The translations under genes were made by a program, and so were the position numbers. This document shows positions 7,415 through 15,813 of a stretch of DNA of 49,010 bases, one piece after another. Source of the stretch: Streptomyces sp. ISL-100 (GTDB taxonomy: Bacteria > Actinomycetota > Actinomycetes > Streptomycetales > Streptomycetaceae); the NCBI RefSeq assembly GCF_018614615.1, contig NZ_JAGGOK010000026.1:1-49010 (forward strand), given 5' to 3'. Under the pieces are notes generated by a model. It was not told the origin of the DNA, did no database searches, and saw nothing but the letters and a program-made list of their open reading frames with translations. The stretch's first letter is position 1, and each line of letters opens with the position of its first letter.

Positions 7415-9278
7415 GCAGAGATGGCGGGACCACGCGCCCCAGGAGGGGGTGTGGGCGGACGTCCGCGCACCGGCCGGTCCCTCCCTGGCCGAACGTCATC
7501 CCGCGACGGTCGCATGGCGGGACCTGATGGTGGACCCGGGGCTGAGCGGGCTGGTGCCGGGCCGCGCTGGCCCCACGCACATCGTCCTCACCGCCCGCAC
7601 GCCCAAAGCACCTCCGGCCCCCAACGACGCCGCCCCCAACGACGTCGGCGAGGCCCCCGGCAAGGGTGCGGGGCGGTGGCTCCTTCCGCTGCGCGGGGTC
7701 CTGGCGACGCCCCTGGCCTGGCACCCGGACCGGCCGCTGGTCGCCGGGCTGGCCGTACGGGACCTCAGGGCCCACCCCTGGGTCGCCGACTACCGCGCCC
7801 GTACGGTCACGGTGTACGGCCAGGTCCGTGCCGCCACCGCGCTGACCGGCCTGGGGCACGCCCCTCCGGTGGCCTGGTGCGGGAGCACCCGGCTGGCGCT
7901 GCTCGTGCCCCGGGACGGTACGGACGCGGGCCGGGACTCCGGCGCCGCGCCGGCGCGCGGGGCGGTGCCGCTGCCGGTGGTGTTCGAGGCCACCGGGCCC
8001 GGCCGCATCAGCTTCGCGCCGGGAATCGAGGAGCTGAAGGCCACGGCCGCCGCGCGGGTCGCCGTACTGGACCTGGACGACGGGGAGGATCCCGTACCGC
8101 GTCCACTCAGCGGCCCGCTGCTGGTCCGGAGCGTGCGCCCCACGCCCACCGGAGAGTTCCTGGATGTCGAGTACGCCGAAGAGGCCGAGGACACCTACGC
8201 TCTGGGCCGGCGGACAACCCGCCTGAGCCTCTGTGTTCTCGGGCCGCCGCAGCCGGTGTCCGTCGGTGAACGCCCGGCGGGCGGGCCCCGGGACACGGTA
8301 TGCGTCGTCGCCGAACCGCCCGGCCGGTCGCTCCCGGGGCCCCCTTCCGGCCACGCCGCTCTGCGGCTGATCCCCACCTGCTGCGCCGACGCCCCGCTGA
8401 CCATGTTCGAGGGCACCGGCAGCGGGCCGCCCGGTGCGGCGGTGCTGTGGATCCGGGCCCACGAGTCCGGCCGGCCGCCGGCCACCATCACCGGCACGGG
8501 CTGCCCTGTCGCCGTACTGGATCTGCCGGTCCACTGGCCGTCCGACGCCGGCCTCGACATGCTGCACGCGCGGATCACCGGTCCCATCCGCGTCGCCATG
8601 GAGGCGATGGCCCGGCACTACGGAAACCGGAGCAGCGGCGATGTCGTCGTCGCCGGCCACAGTTTCGGCGCCACACTCGCCCTCTACGCCTTGGCTCATG
8701 TTCCGGGGCCGGTCGGCGCGGTCGTCCACAGTGGCTGTTACAACCGCACCCTCACACCCACCGGATTCCAGCAGGAACGGCGGTCGTTGTGGCAAGTCCC
8801 GGAGATCTACGAGGCCTTCAGCGCCCTGCACTTCGCCGACCTCCTCCGCGGACCGGTCCTGATCGTCCACGGCGCCGCCGACACCAACCCCGCCACGACG
8901 CCCGACCAGGCCGCCGAGCTCTACCGCGCCGTCGTCGCCACCGGAGGCCATGCCCGCCTGGTCCTTCTCCAGGTGGTGCGGCGGAAGCCACCCGGCGGGC
9001 CGGCGCGCACGTCATCCTCGACGAACCGACGGCGGCGGCAACGGGCGACGACGTGTGGCGCGTACGGCACCGGTAAGTGCCGTACGCGCCAAGTGTCGTC
9101 GTCTCAGTGGGCGGTTGCCGGGATCTGGTCCGGGATCTCCGGCTGGGTGGCGTTCTCGTCCTGGCTGTCCTTCTTGCCCAGGTGGTTGAAGGCCAGGTTG
9201 AGGACGATGGCCACCACACACCCGGTGCTGATGCCCGAGTCGAGCACCACCAGCAGGTCCTCGGGGAACGCGTGGTAG
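7404..9278 (+). CDS. S9 prolyl-oligopeptidase-like peptidase with aberrant 3' end
   Basis: The start chosen is the ATG at 7404, overlapping the MauE gene; 7374 and 7392 are alternatives. The N-terminal ~330 residues have blade-like repeats (LATPLAWHPDRPLVAGLAV, PPVAWCGSTRLALLVP) like the beta-propeller of S9 peptidases. The hydrolase domain has the nucleophile in VVAGHSFGATLA (Ser420) and the acid in VHGAADTNPATTP (Asp493). The expected GEGH histidine is missing. Family-like sequence stops at RLVLL near 8970, and the open frame then runs antisense into the permease gene, which is not credible protein. The other frame continues to a stop at 9076 inside the terminator loop. A frameshift or deletion near 8970-9000 is likely. 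Proposed role: removing the precursor leaders. Confidence 0.65.
   Translation: MNGEQRWRDHAPQEGVWADVRAPAGPSLAERHPATVAWRDLMVDPGLSGLVPGRAGPTHIVLTARTPKAPPAPNDAAPNDVGEAPGKGAGRWLLPLRGVLATPLAWHPDRPLVAGLAVRDLRAHPWVADYRARTVTVYGQVRAATALTGLGHAPPVAWCGSTRLALLVPRDGTDAGRDSGAAPARGAVPLPVVFEATGPGRISFAPGIEELKATAAARVAVLDLDDGEDPVPRPLSGPLLVRSVRPTPTGEFLDVEYAEEAEDTYALGRRTTRLSLCVLGPPQPVSVGERPAGGPRDTVCVVAEPPGRSLPGPPSGHAALRLIPTCCADAPLTMFEGTGSGPPGAAVLWIRAHESGRPPATITGTGCPVAVLDLPVHWPSDAGLDMLHARITGPIRVAMEAMARHYGNRSSGDVVVAGHSFGATLALYALAHVPGPVGAVVHSGCYNRTLTPTGFQQERRSLWQVPEIYEAFSALHFADLLRGPVLIVHGAADTNPATTPDQAAELYRAVVATGGHARLVLLQVVRRKPPGGPARTSSSTNRRRRQRATTCGAYGTGKCRTRQVSSSQWAVAGIWSGISGWVAFSSWLSFLPRWLKARLRTMATTHPVLMPESSTTSRSSGNAW
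9057..9090. terminator. Bidirectional terminator between peptide cluster and permease gene
   Basis: A perfect 14-bp inverted repeat (9057-9070 with 9077-9090) around a 6-base loop sits between the convergent peptidase and permease genes. No T-tract follows, as is common in high-GC actinomycetes. Confidence 0.8.
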
Positions 9279-10546
9279 AAGGTCGGCGCCGCGATCGGGA
9301 TCAGGCCGATGCCGACGGCGGCGGCGACGATCAGGGCGTTCTCGCCCTTCTCCAGCGCGGCCGTGGCAAGGGTCTGGATGCCGCTGGCCGCGACCGTACC
9401 GAAGAGGACGATGCCCGCGCCGCCGAGTACCGGCAGCGGTACGAGGGCGATGACGGAGGCCAGCACCGGACACAGGCCGAGCAGGATCAGGATGCCGCCG
9501 CCGGCGGCGACGACGAACCGGCTGCGGACCTTCGTCATGGCGACCAGGCCGATGTTCTGCGCGAAGGCGCTGCACATGAAGCCGTTGAACAGCGGGCTGA
9601 TCGCGCTGCCCAGGGTGTCGGCGCGCAGGCCGCCCTCGATGGTCTTCTCGTCGGCCGGGCGGCCGACGATCTTGCCGAGGGCGAGCATGTCGGCGGTCGA
9701 CTCGGTCATGCACACCAGCATCACGATGCACATGGAGATGATCGCGGCGATCTCGAACTGCGGGGCGCCGAAGTGGAGGGGGGTCGGGAAGCCCACCAGG
9801 TCGGCGTTCTTGATGGCGTCGAAGTTGGTGATGCCCACCGGGATGGCGATCAGTGTGCCCGCCACCAGACCGAGGAGGATCGCGATCTGCTGGAGGAAGC
9901 CGCGCAGCAGCTTCCGCAGGGCGAGGACGATCACGAAGGTCACGGCGGCCATGCCGATGTTGGTCATCGAGCCGTAGTCGTCGGCCTGCGGATTGCCGCC
10001 CTGCGACCAGTTGAAGGCCACCGGCAGCAGGGAGATGCCGATGAGGGTGATCACGGTGCCGGTGACGACGGGCGGGAAGAAGCGGACCAGTTTGCAGAAG
10101 TACGGGGCTGCGAAGAAGCCCAGCACACCGGCGACGATGATCGCTCCGAAGATGATCGGTATCGCGTTGTCGCCCTCGCCCTTGCCGATGGCGATCATCG
10201 GGGTCACACCGGCGAACGAGACGCCGTTGACGAAGGGGAGCTTTGCGCCGATCTTCCAGAACCCGAGGGTCTGGAGGAGGGTGGCGATGCCTGCGGTGAA
10301 GAGGCTGGCCCCCATGAGGAAGGCCGTTTCCTTGGCGTCGAGACCCACCGCGGGACCAACGATCATGGGCGGGGCCACCACACCCGCGTACATCGCGGCC
10401 ACGTGCTGGAGGCCGCTGGTGAACATCTTGCCGGGCGGCAGCTTTTCGTCGACCGGGTGCTTCAGGTCGGGGCCGGACGGGGATCCGGGCTCGACGGGGG
10501 CGGATTCGGCGGATGCATCTTTGCGAAACCTGGGCTTGGCGGCCAC
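9104..10546 (-). CDS. NCS2 family nucleobase (xanthine/uracil-type) permease
   Basis: 480 residues with about 14 hydrophobic segments. Nucleobase:cation symporter-2 hallmarks include LQHVAAMYAGVVAPP near the N-terminus, GVSFAGVTPMIAIG, CMTESTADMLALG, SAFAQNIGLVAMTKVRSR and the motif around PVLGGAGIVLFG. Members carry xanthine, uric acid or uracil with protons or sodium. Its place next to 8-oxoguanine deaminase and uricase favours a purine substrate. The ATG is preceded by GGAGGAA on the minus strand. It is convergent with the peptidase gene. Confidence 0.9.
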   Translation of the reverse strand: MAAKPRFRKDASAESAPVEPGSPSGPDLKHPVDEKLPPGKMFTSGLQHVAAMYAGVVAPPMIVGPAVGLDAKETAFLMGASLFTAGIATLLQTLGFWKIGAKLPFVNGVSFAGVTPMIAIGKGEGDNAIPIIFGAIIVAGVLGFFAAPYFCKLVRFFPPVVTGTVITLIGISLLPVAFNWSQGGNPQADDYGSMTNIGMAAVTFVIVLALRKLLRGFLQQIAILLGLVAGTLIAIPVGITNFDAIKNADLVGFPTPLHFGAPQFEIAAIISMCIVMLVCMTESTADMLALGKIVGRPADEKTIEGGLRADTLGSAISPLFNGFMCSAFAQNIGLVAMTKVRSRFVVAAGGGILILLGLCPVLASVIALVPLPVLGGAGIVLFGTVAASGIQTLATAALEKGENALIVAAAVGIGLIPIAAPTFYHAFPEDLLVVLDSGISTGCVVAIVLNLAFNHLGKKDSQDENATQPEIPDQIPATAH

Positions 10547-10854
10547 GGCGGTTCCTCCGGTCGGTTACACGCCAGCGGGGACGTGGATGTCAGGGAGGTG
10601 GTGCGGAGTGGAGCGTTGAAGCAGGTGGTGCAGACGTGCATGACGCATGGGGGGTGTGCCGGGGGGTGGCGGTGATGCTGTGGGGTCTGTGGGCCCCGCC
10701 GGTAGCGGGCAGCGGTACCGGGGGCGTTGTCACCGTCCCCAGGGGCGCGGGCACTTGGGCCCGCACCCCCGGGCACAGCTGCCGTGGACCCCGCTCGGGT
10801 CCGCGGCCGCCGGCTGAGGGCCGTCCCCCTCAGCCGGACTTCCAGGGGGGACGA
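10547..10854 (-). terminator. Intergenic region with terminator for the deaminase gene
   Basis: A 308-base gap between two leftward genes. A perfect 11-bp stem (10810-10820 with 10827-10837, loop CCGTCC) lies just past the deaminase stop and is a good terminator. The remainder presumably holds the permease promoter; I see no convincing -35/-10 pair and no open frame that looks real. Confidence 0.65.
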
Positions 10855-12240
10855 TCAGCCCTGCGCGACGATCCGCGCGAGCCGCTGCGCCTGCGCCCGC
10901 GCGTCGCGGGCGATGACGTCCTCGTCCACCGTGATCAGGTGGTTGTCCTCGACGACGGGCTTGCCGTTGACGAGCGACAGGGTGACCGGAGCCGCGGCGC
11001 CGAAGACGATCGCGGTGACCGGGTCGGCGATGGTGGAGTGACCGAGACCGTCGATCTTCCACATCACCAGGTCGGCGAGCTTGCCGGCCTCCAGCGAACC
11101 GATCTGGTCGGCGCGGCCGAGCACCTGGGCTCCGCCGTACGTTCCGAGGCGCAGCGCCTGGCGGGCGTTGAGCGCCGCCTCACGGTGCGCGCCGAGGCGG
11201 TTGATGAGCAGGGCGTTGCGCAGCTCGGTGTGCAGCTCGCCCGACTCGTTGGACGCCGTACCGTCGACGCCGAGGCCGACCGGGACGCCGGCCTTCAGCA
11301 TGTCGGGGACGCGGGCGATGCCTGCCGCGAGGCGGGCGTTGGAGGACGGGCAGTGGGCGACGCCCGTGCCCGTACGGGCGAAGGCGGCGATGTCGGAGTC
11401 GTTCATGTGGACGCAGTGGGCCATCCACACGTCGCTGCCGAGCCAGCCGGTCGACTCGAAGTAGTCGGTCGGGCCCATGCCGAACAGTTCCTTGCAGAAC
11501 TGCTCCTCCTCGACCGTCTCGCTGCCGTGGGTGTGCAGGCGCACGCCCAGGCGGCGGGCCAGTTCGGCGCCCTGCTTCATGAGTTCGGTGGAGACCGAGA
11601 ACGGCGAGCAGGGGGCGACGGCCACCTGCGTCATCGCGTCGAACGACGCGTCGTGGTGCTTCTTGACGGTCTCCTCGGTCGCGGCGAGAGCGCCTTCGAG
11701 GGTCTCGACGGCGAAGTCCGGCGGCAGGCCGCCGTCCTTCTCGCTGCGGTCCATGGAGCCACGGGCGAGGGTGAAGCGTACGCCCATGTCGGAGGCGGCC
11801 CCGATGACGGCGCCGGACAGGTCGCCCGAGCCCTTGGGGTAGACGTAGTGGTGGTCCATCGCGGTGGTGACGCCGCCGCGGGCCATCATGGCCAGCGAGC
11901 CCTGCGCGGCGGCCTTGACCATGGGCTCGTCGATGCGCGCCCAGGTCGGGTAGAGGGCGACCAGCCAGTTGAAGAGGTTGTGGTCGGTGGCCAGGCCGCG
12001 CGTGATCCACTGGTAGAAGTGGTGGTGCGTGTTGACCAGGCCGGGCGTGACCAGGTGGCCGGTGCCGTCGATCCGGCGTACGACGTTCTCCAGGCCCTCG
12101 GGGGCCTTGCCCGCACCGATCGACTCGATGCGGTTGCCGGCGACCACGACGTACCCCGAGGCGTACTCGGTGTCGTTGGCGTCGACCGTTGCGATGGCAC
12201 AGTTCTCGATGATGGTGCGCGCGGCTGCCTGTGCTGCCAT
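10855..12240 (-). CDS. 8-oxoguanine deaminase (amidohydrolase superfamily)
   Basis: 461 residues from the ATG at 12240, which has AGAAGGA eight bases upstream; the ATG at 12270 is not used. It is a metallo-dependent amidohydrolase: VTPGLVNTHHHFYQWITRG carries the HxH metal ligands, LHTHGSE and WMAHCVHMND give the two further histidines, and GLGVDGTASNESGEL holds the final aspartate. The overall sequence matches the actinomycete 8-oxoguanine deaminase/ATZ-TRZ group, which converts 8-oxoguanine to uric acid plus ammonia, feeding directly into the uricase operon nearby. A plain guanine deaminase is the main alternative. Confidence 0.85.
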   Translation of the reverse strand: MAAQAAARTIIENCAIATVDANDTEYASGYVVVAGNRIESIGAGKAPEGLENVVRRIDGTGHLVTPGLVNTHHHFYQWITRGLATDHNLFNWLVALYPTWARIDEPMVKAAAQGSLAMMARGGVTTAMDHHYVYPKGSGDLSGAVIGAASDMGVRFTLARGSMDRSEKDGGLPPDFAVETLEGALAATEETVKKHHDASFDAMTQVAVAPCSPFSVSTELMKQGAELARRLGVRLHTHGSETVEEEQFCKELFGMGPTDYFESTGWLGSDVWMAHCVHMNDSDIAAFARTGTGVAHCPSSNARLAAGIARVPDMLKAGVPVGLGVDGTASNESGELHTELRNALLINRLGAHREAALNARQALRLGTYGGAQVLGRADQIGSLEAGKLADLVMWKIDGLGHSTIADPVTAIVFGAAAPVTLSLVNGKPVVEDNHLITVDEDVIARDARAQAQRLARIVAQG

Positions 12241-12279
12241 GGTGCGTCCTTCTCTCAGTGATGTGGGCACGGCAGGACC

Positions 12280-12790
12280 CTAGGAGGATTTGAGTGCCGC
12301 AGCCGCGTGGCTCCGGGTGCCGAGATGGTGAAAGAACAGGTTGAGCAGGACCGCTGCCGGTGCTCCGGCACTGATTCCGGAGCCGAGCACGGTCTGTGCC
12401 CAGGCGGGGAAATCCGTGTAGAAGGTGGGCGCGGCGAGCGGGATGATGCCCGCGCCGCCGAGTACCGGCATCGGGACGGTGGAGACGACCGCGCCGAGCA
12501 CCGGGAAGGCGCCGAGGACGAGCAGGGCTCCGCCGGCGACGGCGACGACGTACCGGCTGCGTACTCGGGTGAGCGTGACGACGCCGACGTTCTGAGCGAA
12601 CGCGCTGGTCGGAAAGCCGCCGAAGACCGGACCGGACAGGGTCGCGATGCCGTCGGTGCGCAGACCGCGTGTGAGGGTCTTCCCGTCGGTCCTGCGGTCG
12701 CAGATCTCACCGAGCGCCAGCATGCCGGCCGACGACTCCGTCATCAGTACGAGCATCACGCTGCACAGCGAGAGGATCGCGGCGGGCTGC
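12280..12790 (-). pseudogene. Decayed second NCS2 purine permease (C-terminal part)
   Basis: The minus frame ending at 12280 matches the C-terminal half of the NCS2 permease at 9104-10546: MLVLMTESSAGMLALGE, TSAFAQNVGVVTLTRVRSR, then PMPVLGGAGI. Directly after that it jumps to IPLAAPTFYTDFPAW, so about 35 residues (a full helix pair present in the intact paralogue) are missing in frame. The N-terminal ~270 residues are absent: upstream of about 12790 the frame enters non-coding repeat DNA. Two deletions thus removed function. Confidence 0.8.
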
Positions 12791-13396
12791 TGTGTCTGCC
12801 CGGGGGACAACCCCCGGACCCCCGGCCGGAAAAGCAGCGCGGAGGAGGGGGCAGGCGCAGCACCCTGCGGCCGACTTCCGCAAAATCCGCGGTTGCTGAA
12901 AGGACCATGGACGGGCAGGAGCCCGCCGGACATGGGATCACAGAACAGGACCGCACCATGGCCCACCCGGTTCCGGCCAAAGTTGACGGCGAGGGTACTC
13001 CCGGGCCCTCGGCGCAGGCGACTGTGCGAACACGCAATCGCACCGGCCCGATCGAGTGAACCGCTAGGGCAATCTTCGCAGCGGGCCGTCGATTGCGCCG
13101 CCGCCGGGGTGCGAAAGCGGGGAACCAGGTCATCCAAGACCGTTCGGGATGACCCGCTGCGCCGAAGCCGGCTCCGGCTCTGCGCCCAGGGACGGTGACG
13201 ACGCCCCCGTACTTCGGGGCGGAAAGTGAATGAGCGGCACGGACCAGCCGCAAGACGGGGCCCTGTGTGCACGACGTGGACACAGGGCCCGCCGTCGGCC
13301 CGGCATACAGGCTTTGCCATGGAGCTTCCCTCCGGTCCGGTACGCCCCCGCCCCGGTGGTGCTGCTTCGGGCGAGCGGGGGCGTACCGGTCCCGCG
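12791..13396. other. Gene-free stretch with repeats and terminators
   Basis: About 600 bases with no believable gene. Near 12797-12830 is a GC-rich CCCGGGGG/CCCCCGG inverted-repeat segment of the kind common between Streptomyces genes. Two strong hairpins lie at 13258-13267/13281-13290 (10 bp) and 13337-13351/13375-13389 (15 bp); the latter sits just past the uricase stop. Open frames here have shadow-like Arg/Pro/Gly composition. Confidence 0.6.
13337..13389 (-). terminator. Terminator of the uricase operon
   Basis: A perfect 15-bp stem (13337-13351 with 13375-13389) with a 23-base loop, starting 8 bases beyond the uricase stop codon in the direction of transcription. Confidence 0.75.
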
Positions 13397-14320
13397 TCAG
13401 AGGTTGGTCATGTCGACCGGGATCTGCGGCTCGACGCCGTCCCGCAGGATGGTGGCCTCGATGAGGCCGTACGGGCGGTCGGCGGCGAAGTAGACCTCGT
13501 TGTCGTTCTTCAGCCCGAAGGGCTCGAGGTCGACCAGGAAATGGTGGTTGTTCGGCAGCGAGAAGCGGATCTCGTCGATCTCGCTCCGGCTGTTGATGAC
13601 GCGCGAACCCATTTGGTACAGGGTCTGCTGGAGCGAGAGCGAGTACGTCTCGGCGAAGGCCTGGAGGATATGCTTCTTGGCCTGGGCGTACGACTTCTCC
13701 CAGTTCGGCATCCGGTCTTCGTCGCTGGTCCAGTTGTAGCGCCAGGCGGCGGAGACATCGGTGCACAGGATGCGGTCGTACGCCTCCTTGAGCGTCGTGT
13801 ACCGGTCCTTGACGTAGCCCCAGAACTCCGAGTTGGTGGAGTTCATGACCGTGAGGTCCTTGAGGCCGGAGATGATCTCCCACTTCTCACCGTCGTAGGT
13901 GATCTGTGTGGTGCGCAGCTCCTGGCCCTGGCGGACGAAGGAGTGGTTGACCTCGTCCGATCCGATGAACTTGGAGTTGTTGTCCGAGGTCGCTATGCGA
14001 TCCCAGGCGTACTCCTCGATCCGGATCCGGGCGCGCTGGATCGGCTCCTGCGACGTCACGAAGTGGCGGGCGAGGTGGATGCCGAACTGCTCGGCGGACT
14101 CGATGCCGTACTCCTTGGCGAACGCGTACACCGTGTTCTTGGTGGTGTCCGTCGGCAGGACGTTCGCGTTCGAGCCGGAGTAGTGCACGTCGTCCATGTC
14201 GCCGGAGAGGGCGACCGAGACGTTCAGGTCCTTGATGTGGTGGGTGTCGCCGTCCCGCGTGATCTTGACGACGCGGTTCTCTGCTTTGCCGTACTGGTTC
14301 TGGCCGAGAATCGTGGGCAT
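13397..14320 (-). CDS. Urate oxidase (uricase)
   Basis: 307 residues, normal length for the cofactor-free T-fold enzyme. It oxidises urate with O2 and water to 5-hydroxyisourate and H2O2. Visible hallmarks: GQNQYGKAENRVVKI (strand carrying the catalytic Lys), TDTTKNTVYAFAKE with the catalytic Thr, the substrate-binding HSFVRQGQE region, and LPNNHHFLVDL, containing the conserved His-pair segment. Last of three tightly packed genes (OHCU decarboxylase, HIU hydrolase, uricase), 7 bases after the hydrolase gene. Its H2O2 product fits the shared operator with catalase at 18055. Confidence 0.95.
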   Translation of the reverse strand: MPTILGQNQYGKAENRVVKITRDGDTHHIKDLNVSVALSGDMDDVHYSGSNANVLPTDTTKNTVYAFAKEYGIESAEQFGIHLARHFVTSQEPIQRARIRIEEYAWDRIATSDNNSKFIGSDEVNHSFVRQGQELRTTQITYDGEKWEIISGLKDLTVMNSTNSEFWGYVKDRYTTLKEAYDRILCTDVSAAWRYNWTSDEDRMPNWEKSYAQAKKHILQAFAETYSLSLQQTLYQMGSRVINSRSEIDEIRFSLPNNHHFLVDLEPFGLKNDNEVYFAADRPYGLIEATILRDGVEPQIPVDMTNL

Positions 14321-14327
14321 GTCGGTG

Positions 14328-14732
14328 CTAGCTCCCTCGGTATACGGAGTAGCCGAACGGGTTGAGCAGCAGCGGTACGTGGAAGTGTTCGCCCGGTACG
14401 ACGGCGAACGTGATCGCCACCTCCGGGAAGAACGCGCCGCTGTCCCTTACGCGGGGGGCGTCCTGCTGTGCCTCGGCTTGCTTCTTGGAACTGTGCTTAT
14501 TGAAGAAGTACGCCTCGGTCTCGAAATCGAGACGTACGTGGGTCGTGCCTTCCGGCAGGGCCGGCAGGTCCTTGCAGCGCCCGTCCGCGTCGGTCGCGGA
14601 CCCGCCGAGTGCCACCCACTCGGCGTCACTGCCACTGCGGGCGGTGAGCGAGATGGCGACGCCCTCGGCGGGGCGTCCGATGCTGGTGTCCAGAATGTGC
14701 GTGGACACCGAAGCAGTGGTCGCGGTACTCAT
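14328..14732 (-). CDS. 5-hydroxyisourate hydrolase (transthyretin-like)
   Basis: 134 residues with the family signatures: N-terminal STHILDTSIGRPAEG containing the catalytic His, the central Arg in HVRLDFET, and the C-terminal YRGS tetrapeptide that distinguishes the hydrolase from vertebrate transthyretin. It converts 5-hydroxyisourate to OHCU, between uricase and the decarboxylase in the pathway. There is a slightly longer insert (NKHSSKKQAEAQ) in the middle. Gaps of 6-7 bases to both neighbours indicate a single operon. Confidence 0.95.
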   Translation of the reverse strand: MSTATTASVSTHILDTSIGRPAEGVAISLTARSGSDAEWVALGGSATDADGRCKDLPALPEGTTHVRLDFETEAYFFNKHSSKKQAEAQQDAPRVRDSGAFFPEVAITFAVVPGEHFHVPLLLNPFGYSVYRGS

Positions 14733-14738
14733 GAGTCC

Positions 14739-15245
14739 TTAGTCCTCTTCTACGAGACGAGTCAGCCGGATTCGGTTGATCTTCCCGAGTTCGGTGCGCA
14801 CGATCTCACGCTCCGCCTCGGCGCTGTTGCCGATCCGGACCTTCATCGCGTCACGCATCTGCTCACCGGTCGCACCGGTGGCGCAGATCAGAAAGACATG
14901 TCCGAACTTCTCCTGGTAGGCCAGGTTCAGCTCGAGCATCTCGGCTTTCAGTTCCTCGGACGCTCCGGCCATCCCCCGCTGCTCGCGGGAGGAGGTCGGG
15001 TCACCGGGCTTAGGCCGGCCGATCGGCGGGTGGCCCGCCATCGCTTCGGCCAGGTCCTCCGCGGTCAGTTCGGCCATGGCGGCGTCACTGGCGAGGAAGA
15101 GGGCTTCCGCATTGGCGTACGGGCGCTGGGCGAGCATCTTGCTCCCCCACGCCGAGCTGGCGCATACCTCGTGGAGCGCGGCCGAGGCCTCGCTGTCCGC
15201 CGAGGTATTGAACCGGGCGAGGCCCGGCGTCGAACCTGAAGTCAC
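14739..15245 (-). CDS. uraD: OHCU decarboxylase
   Basis: 168 residues. The diagnostic HPPIG motif (AGHPPIGRPKPG) carries the catalytic His, and the Glu of the EEL/ELNLAYQEKFGHVFLICATG segment follows, as in UraD enzymes that yield S-allantoin. The GTG start at 15245 is preceded by GGAGG. It is the first gene of the uricase operon, with its own promoter: a TTGACG -35 lies inside the operator at 15304-15321. Allantoin-degrading genes are not in the window. Confidence 0.93.
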   Translation of the reverse strand: MTSGSTPGLARFNTSADSEASAALHEVCASSAWGSKMLAQRPYANAEALFLASDAAMAELTAEDLAEAMAGHPPIGRPKPGDPTSSREQRGMAGASEELKAEMLELNLAYQEKFGHVFLICATGATGEQMRDAMKVRIGNSAEAEREIVRTELGKINRIRLTRLVEED

Positions 15246-15303
15246 GGGAGCCTCCGTGGCGTGCTGGACGGGCTGCGCATAGCTAACGCCCTCAAGAACA
15301 GCT

Positions 15304-15321
15304 CGTCAACACTTTGTTGAA
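15304..15321 (-). promoter_or_regulatory. Operator over the -35 of the uricase operon
   Basis: On the minus strand TTCAACAAAGTGTTGACG contains a perfect 6-bp inverted repeat TCAACA-N3-TGTTGA whose right arm merges with -35 TTGACG. A -10 (TTAGCT or TAGCTA) follows after 17-18 bases. The catalase promoter at 18055-18072 has the same 18-mer with one difference. Confidence 0.7.
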
Positions 15322-15338
15322 ATCTTGCGAACACAAAA

Positions 15339-15366
15339 GCCGCCGACCCGTTGCGGGGACGGCGGC
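15339..15366 (-). terminator. Terminator after the HTH regulator gene
   Basis: A stem GCCGCCG/CGGCGGC plus CCC/GGG, followed on the minus strand by TTTTGTGTT. It separates the regulator gene from the uricase operon, supporting a separate promoter for the latter. Confidence 0.7.
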
Positions 15367-15411
15367 CTCTGCGAATGATCGATCAAATATGCCCAGTTAC
15401 TGGACACCCCG

Positions 15412-15813
15412 CTACTCGCTCTTCGAGCTGTTTTCCCTGTTCAGGTAGTTGTAGACGGTGAAGCGGCTGACCCCCAGGGCGCTCGCCACCGTCTCCACCC
15501 CGTGCCGTACAGAGAAGGCCCCGCGCGCCTCCAGGATCCGTACGACCGACTGCTTCTCCTTACGGTCGAGCTCCGCCAGCGGCAGGCCGTGCCGGCGCTC
15601 CAGCGCGGCCAGGATGTGATCGAGGGAGTCCGAAAGCTGCGGAAGCCGTACCGCGACGACGTCCCGGCCCTCCCAGGCCAGCACCACATCGTCACCGCCC
15701 GCCCGCTCCGGCACCATCATTTCGCCGCCCATGGCGTCGACCAGCGGCTTGACCGCGATGACGAGGGGGTGATCGTCCGGCGCGCCGATGTCCGTCCCGC
15801 TGGGATCCGTCAC
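15412..15813 (-). CDS. DauR/YheO-type small HTH regulator
   Basis: About 133 residues from a GTG at 15813 that overlaps the stop of the upstream gene (GTGA). Residues ~80-125 hold the HTH_22-like element RKEKQSVVRILEARGAFSVRHG, with the helix-turn-helix ending VASALGVSRFTVYNYLN, as at the C-terminus of DauR/YheO regulators. The N-terminal part (HPLVIAVKPLVDAMGGEMMVPE) corresponds to the end of their sensor domain, but is much shorter than the usual ~200 residues. It is a candidate local regulator of purine or glyoxylate genes; which operator it reads is unknown. The last residues are Ser/Lys-rich. Confidence 0.75.
   Translation of the reverse strand: MTDPSGTDIGAPDDHPLVIAVKPLVDAMGGEMMVPERAGGDDVVLAWEGRDVVAVRLPQLSDSLDHILAALERRHGLPLAELDRKEKQSVVRILEARGAFSVRHGVETVASALGVSRFTVYNYLNRENSSKSE

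Noticed and set aside
8976..9278. C-terminal ~100 residues of the peptidase open frame
   Set aside because: They run antisense through the permease gene and past a strong terminator; not credible protein, though the frame is left in the coordinates.
10513..12261. A 582-codon plus-strand frame over the deaminase gene
   Set aside because: Exactly antisense to a well-conserved amidohydrolase; composition typical of third-position shadow frames.
12756..13883. A 375-codon minus-strand frame across the gene-free stretch and uricase
   Set aside because: It overlaps uricase in another frame and has no recognisable domain.
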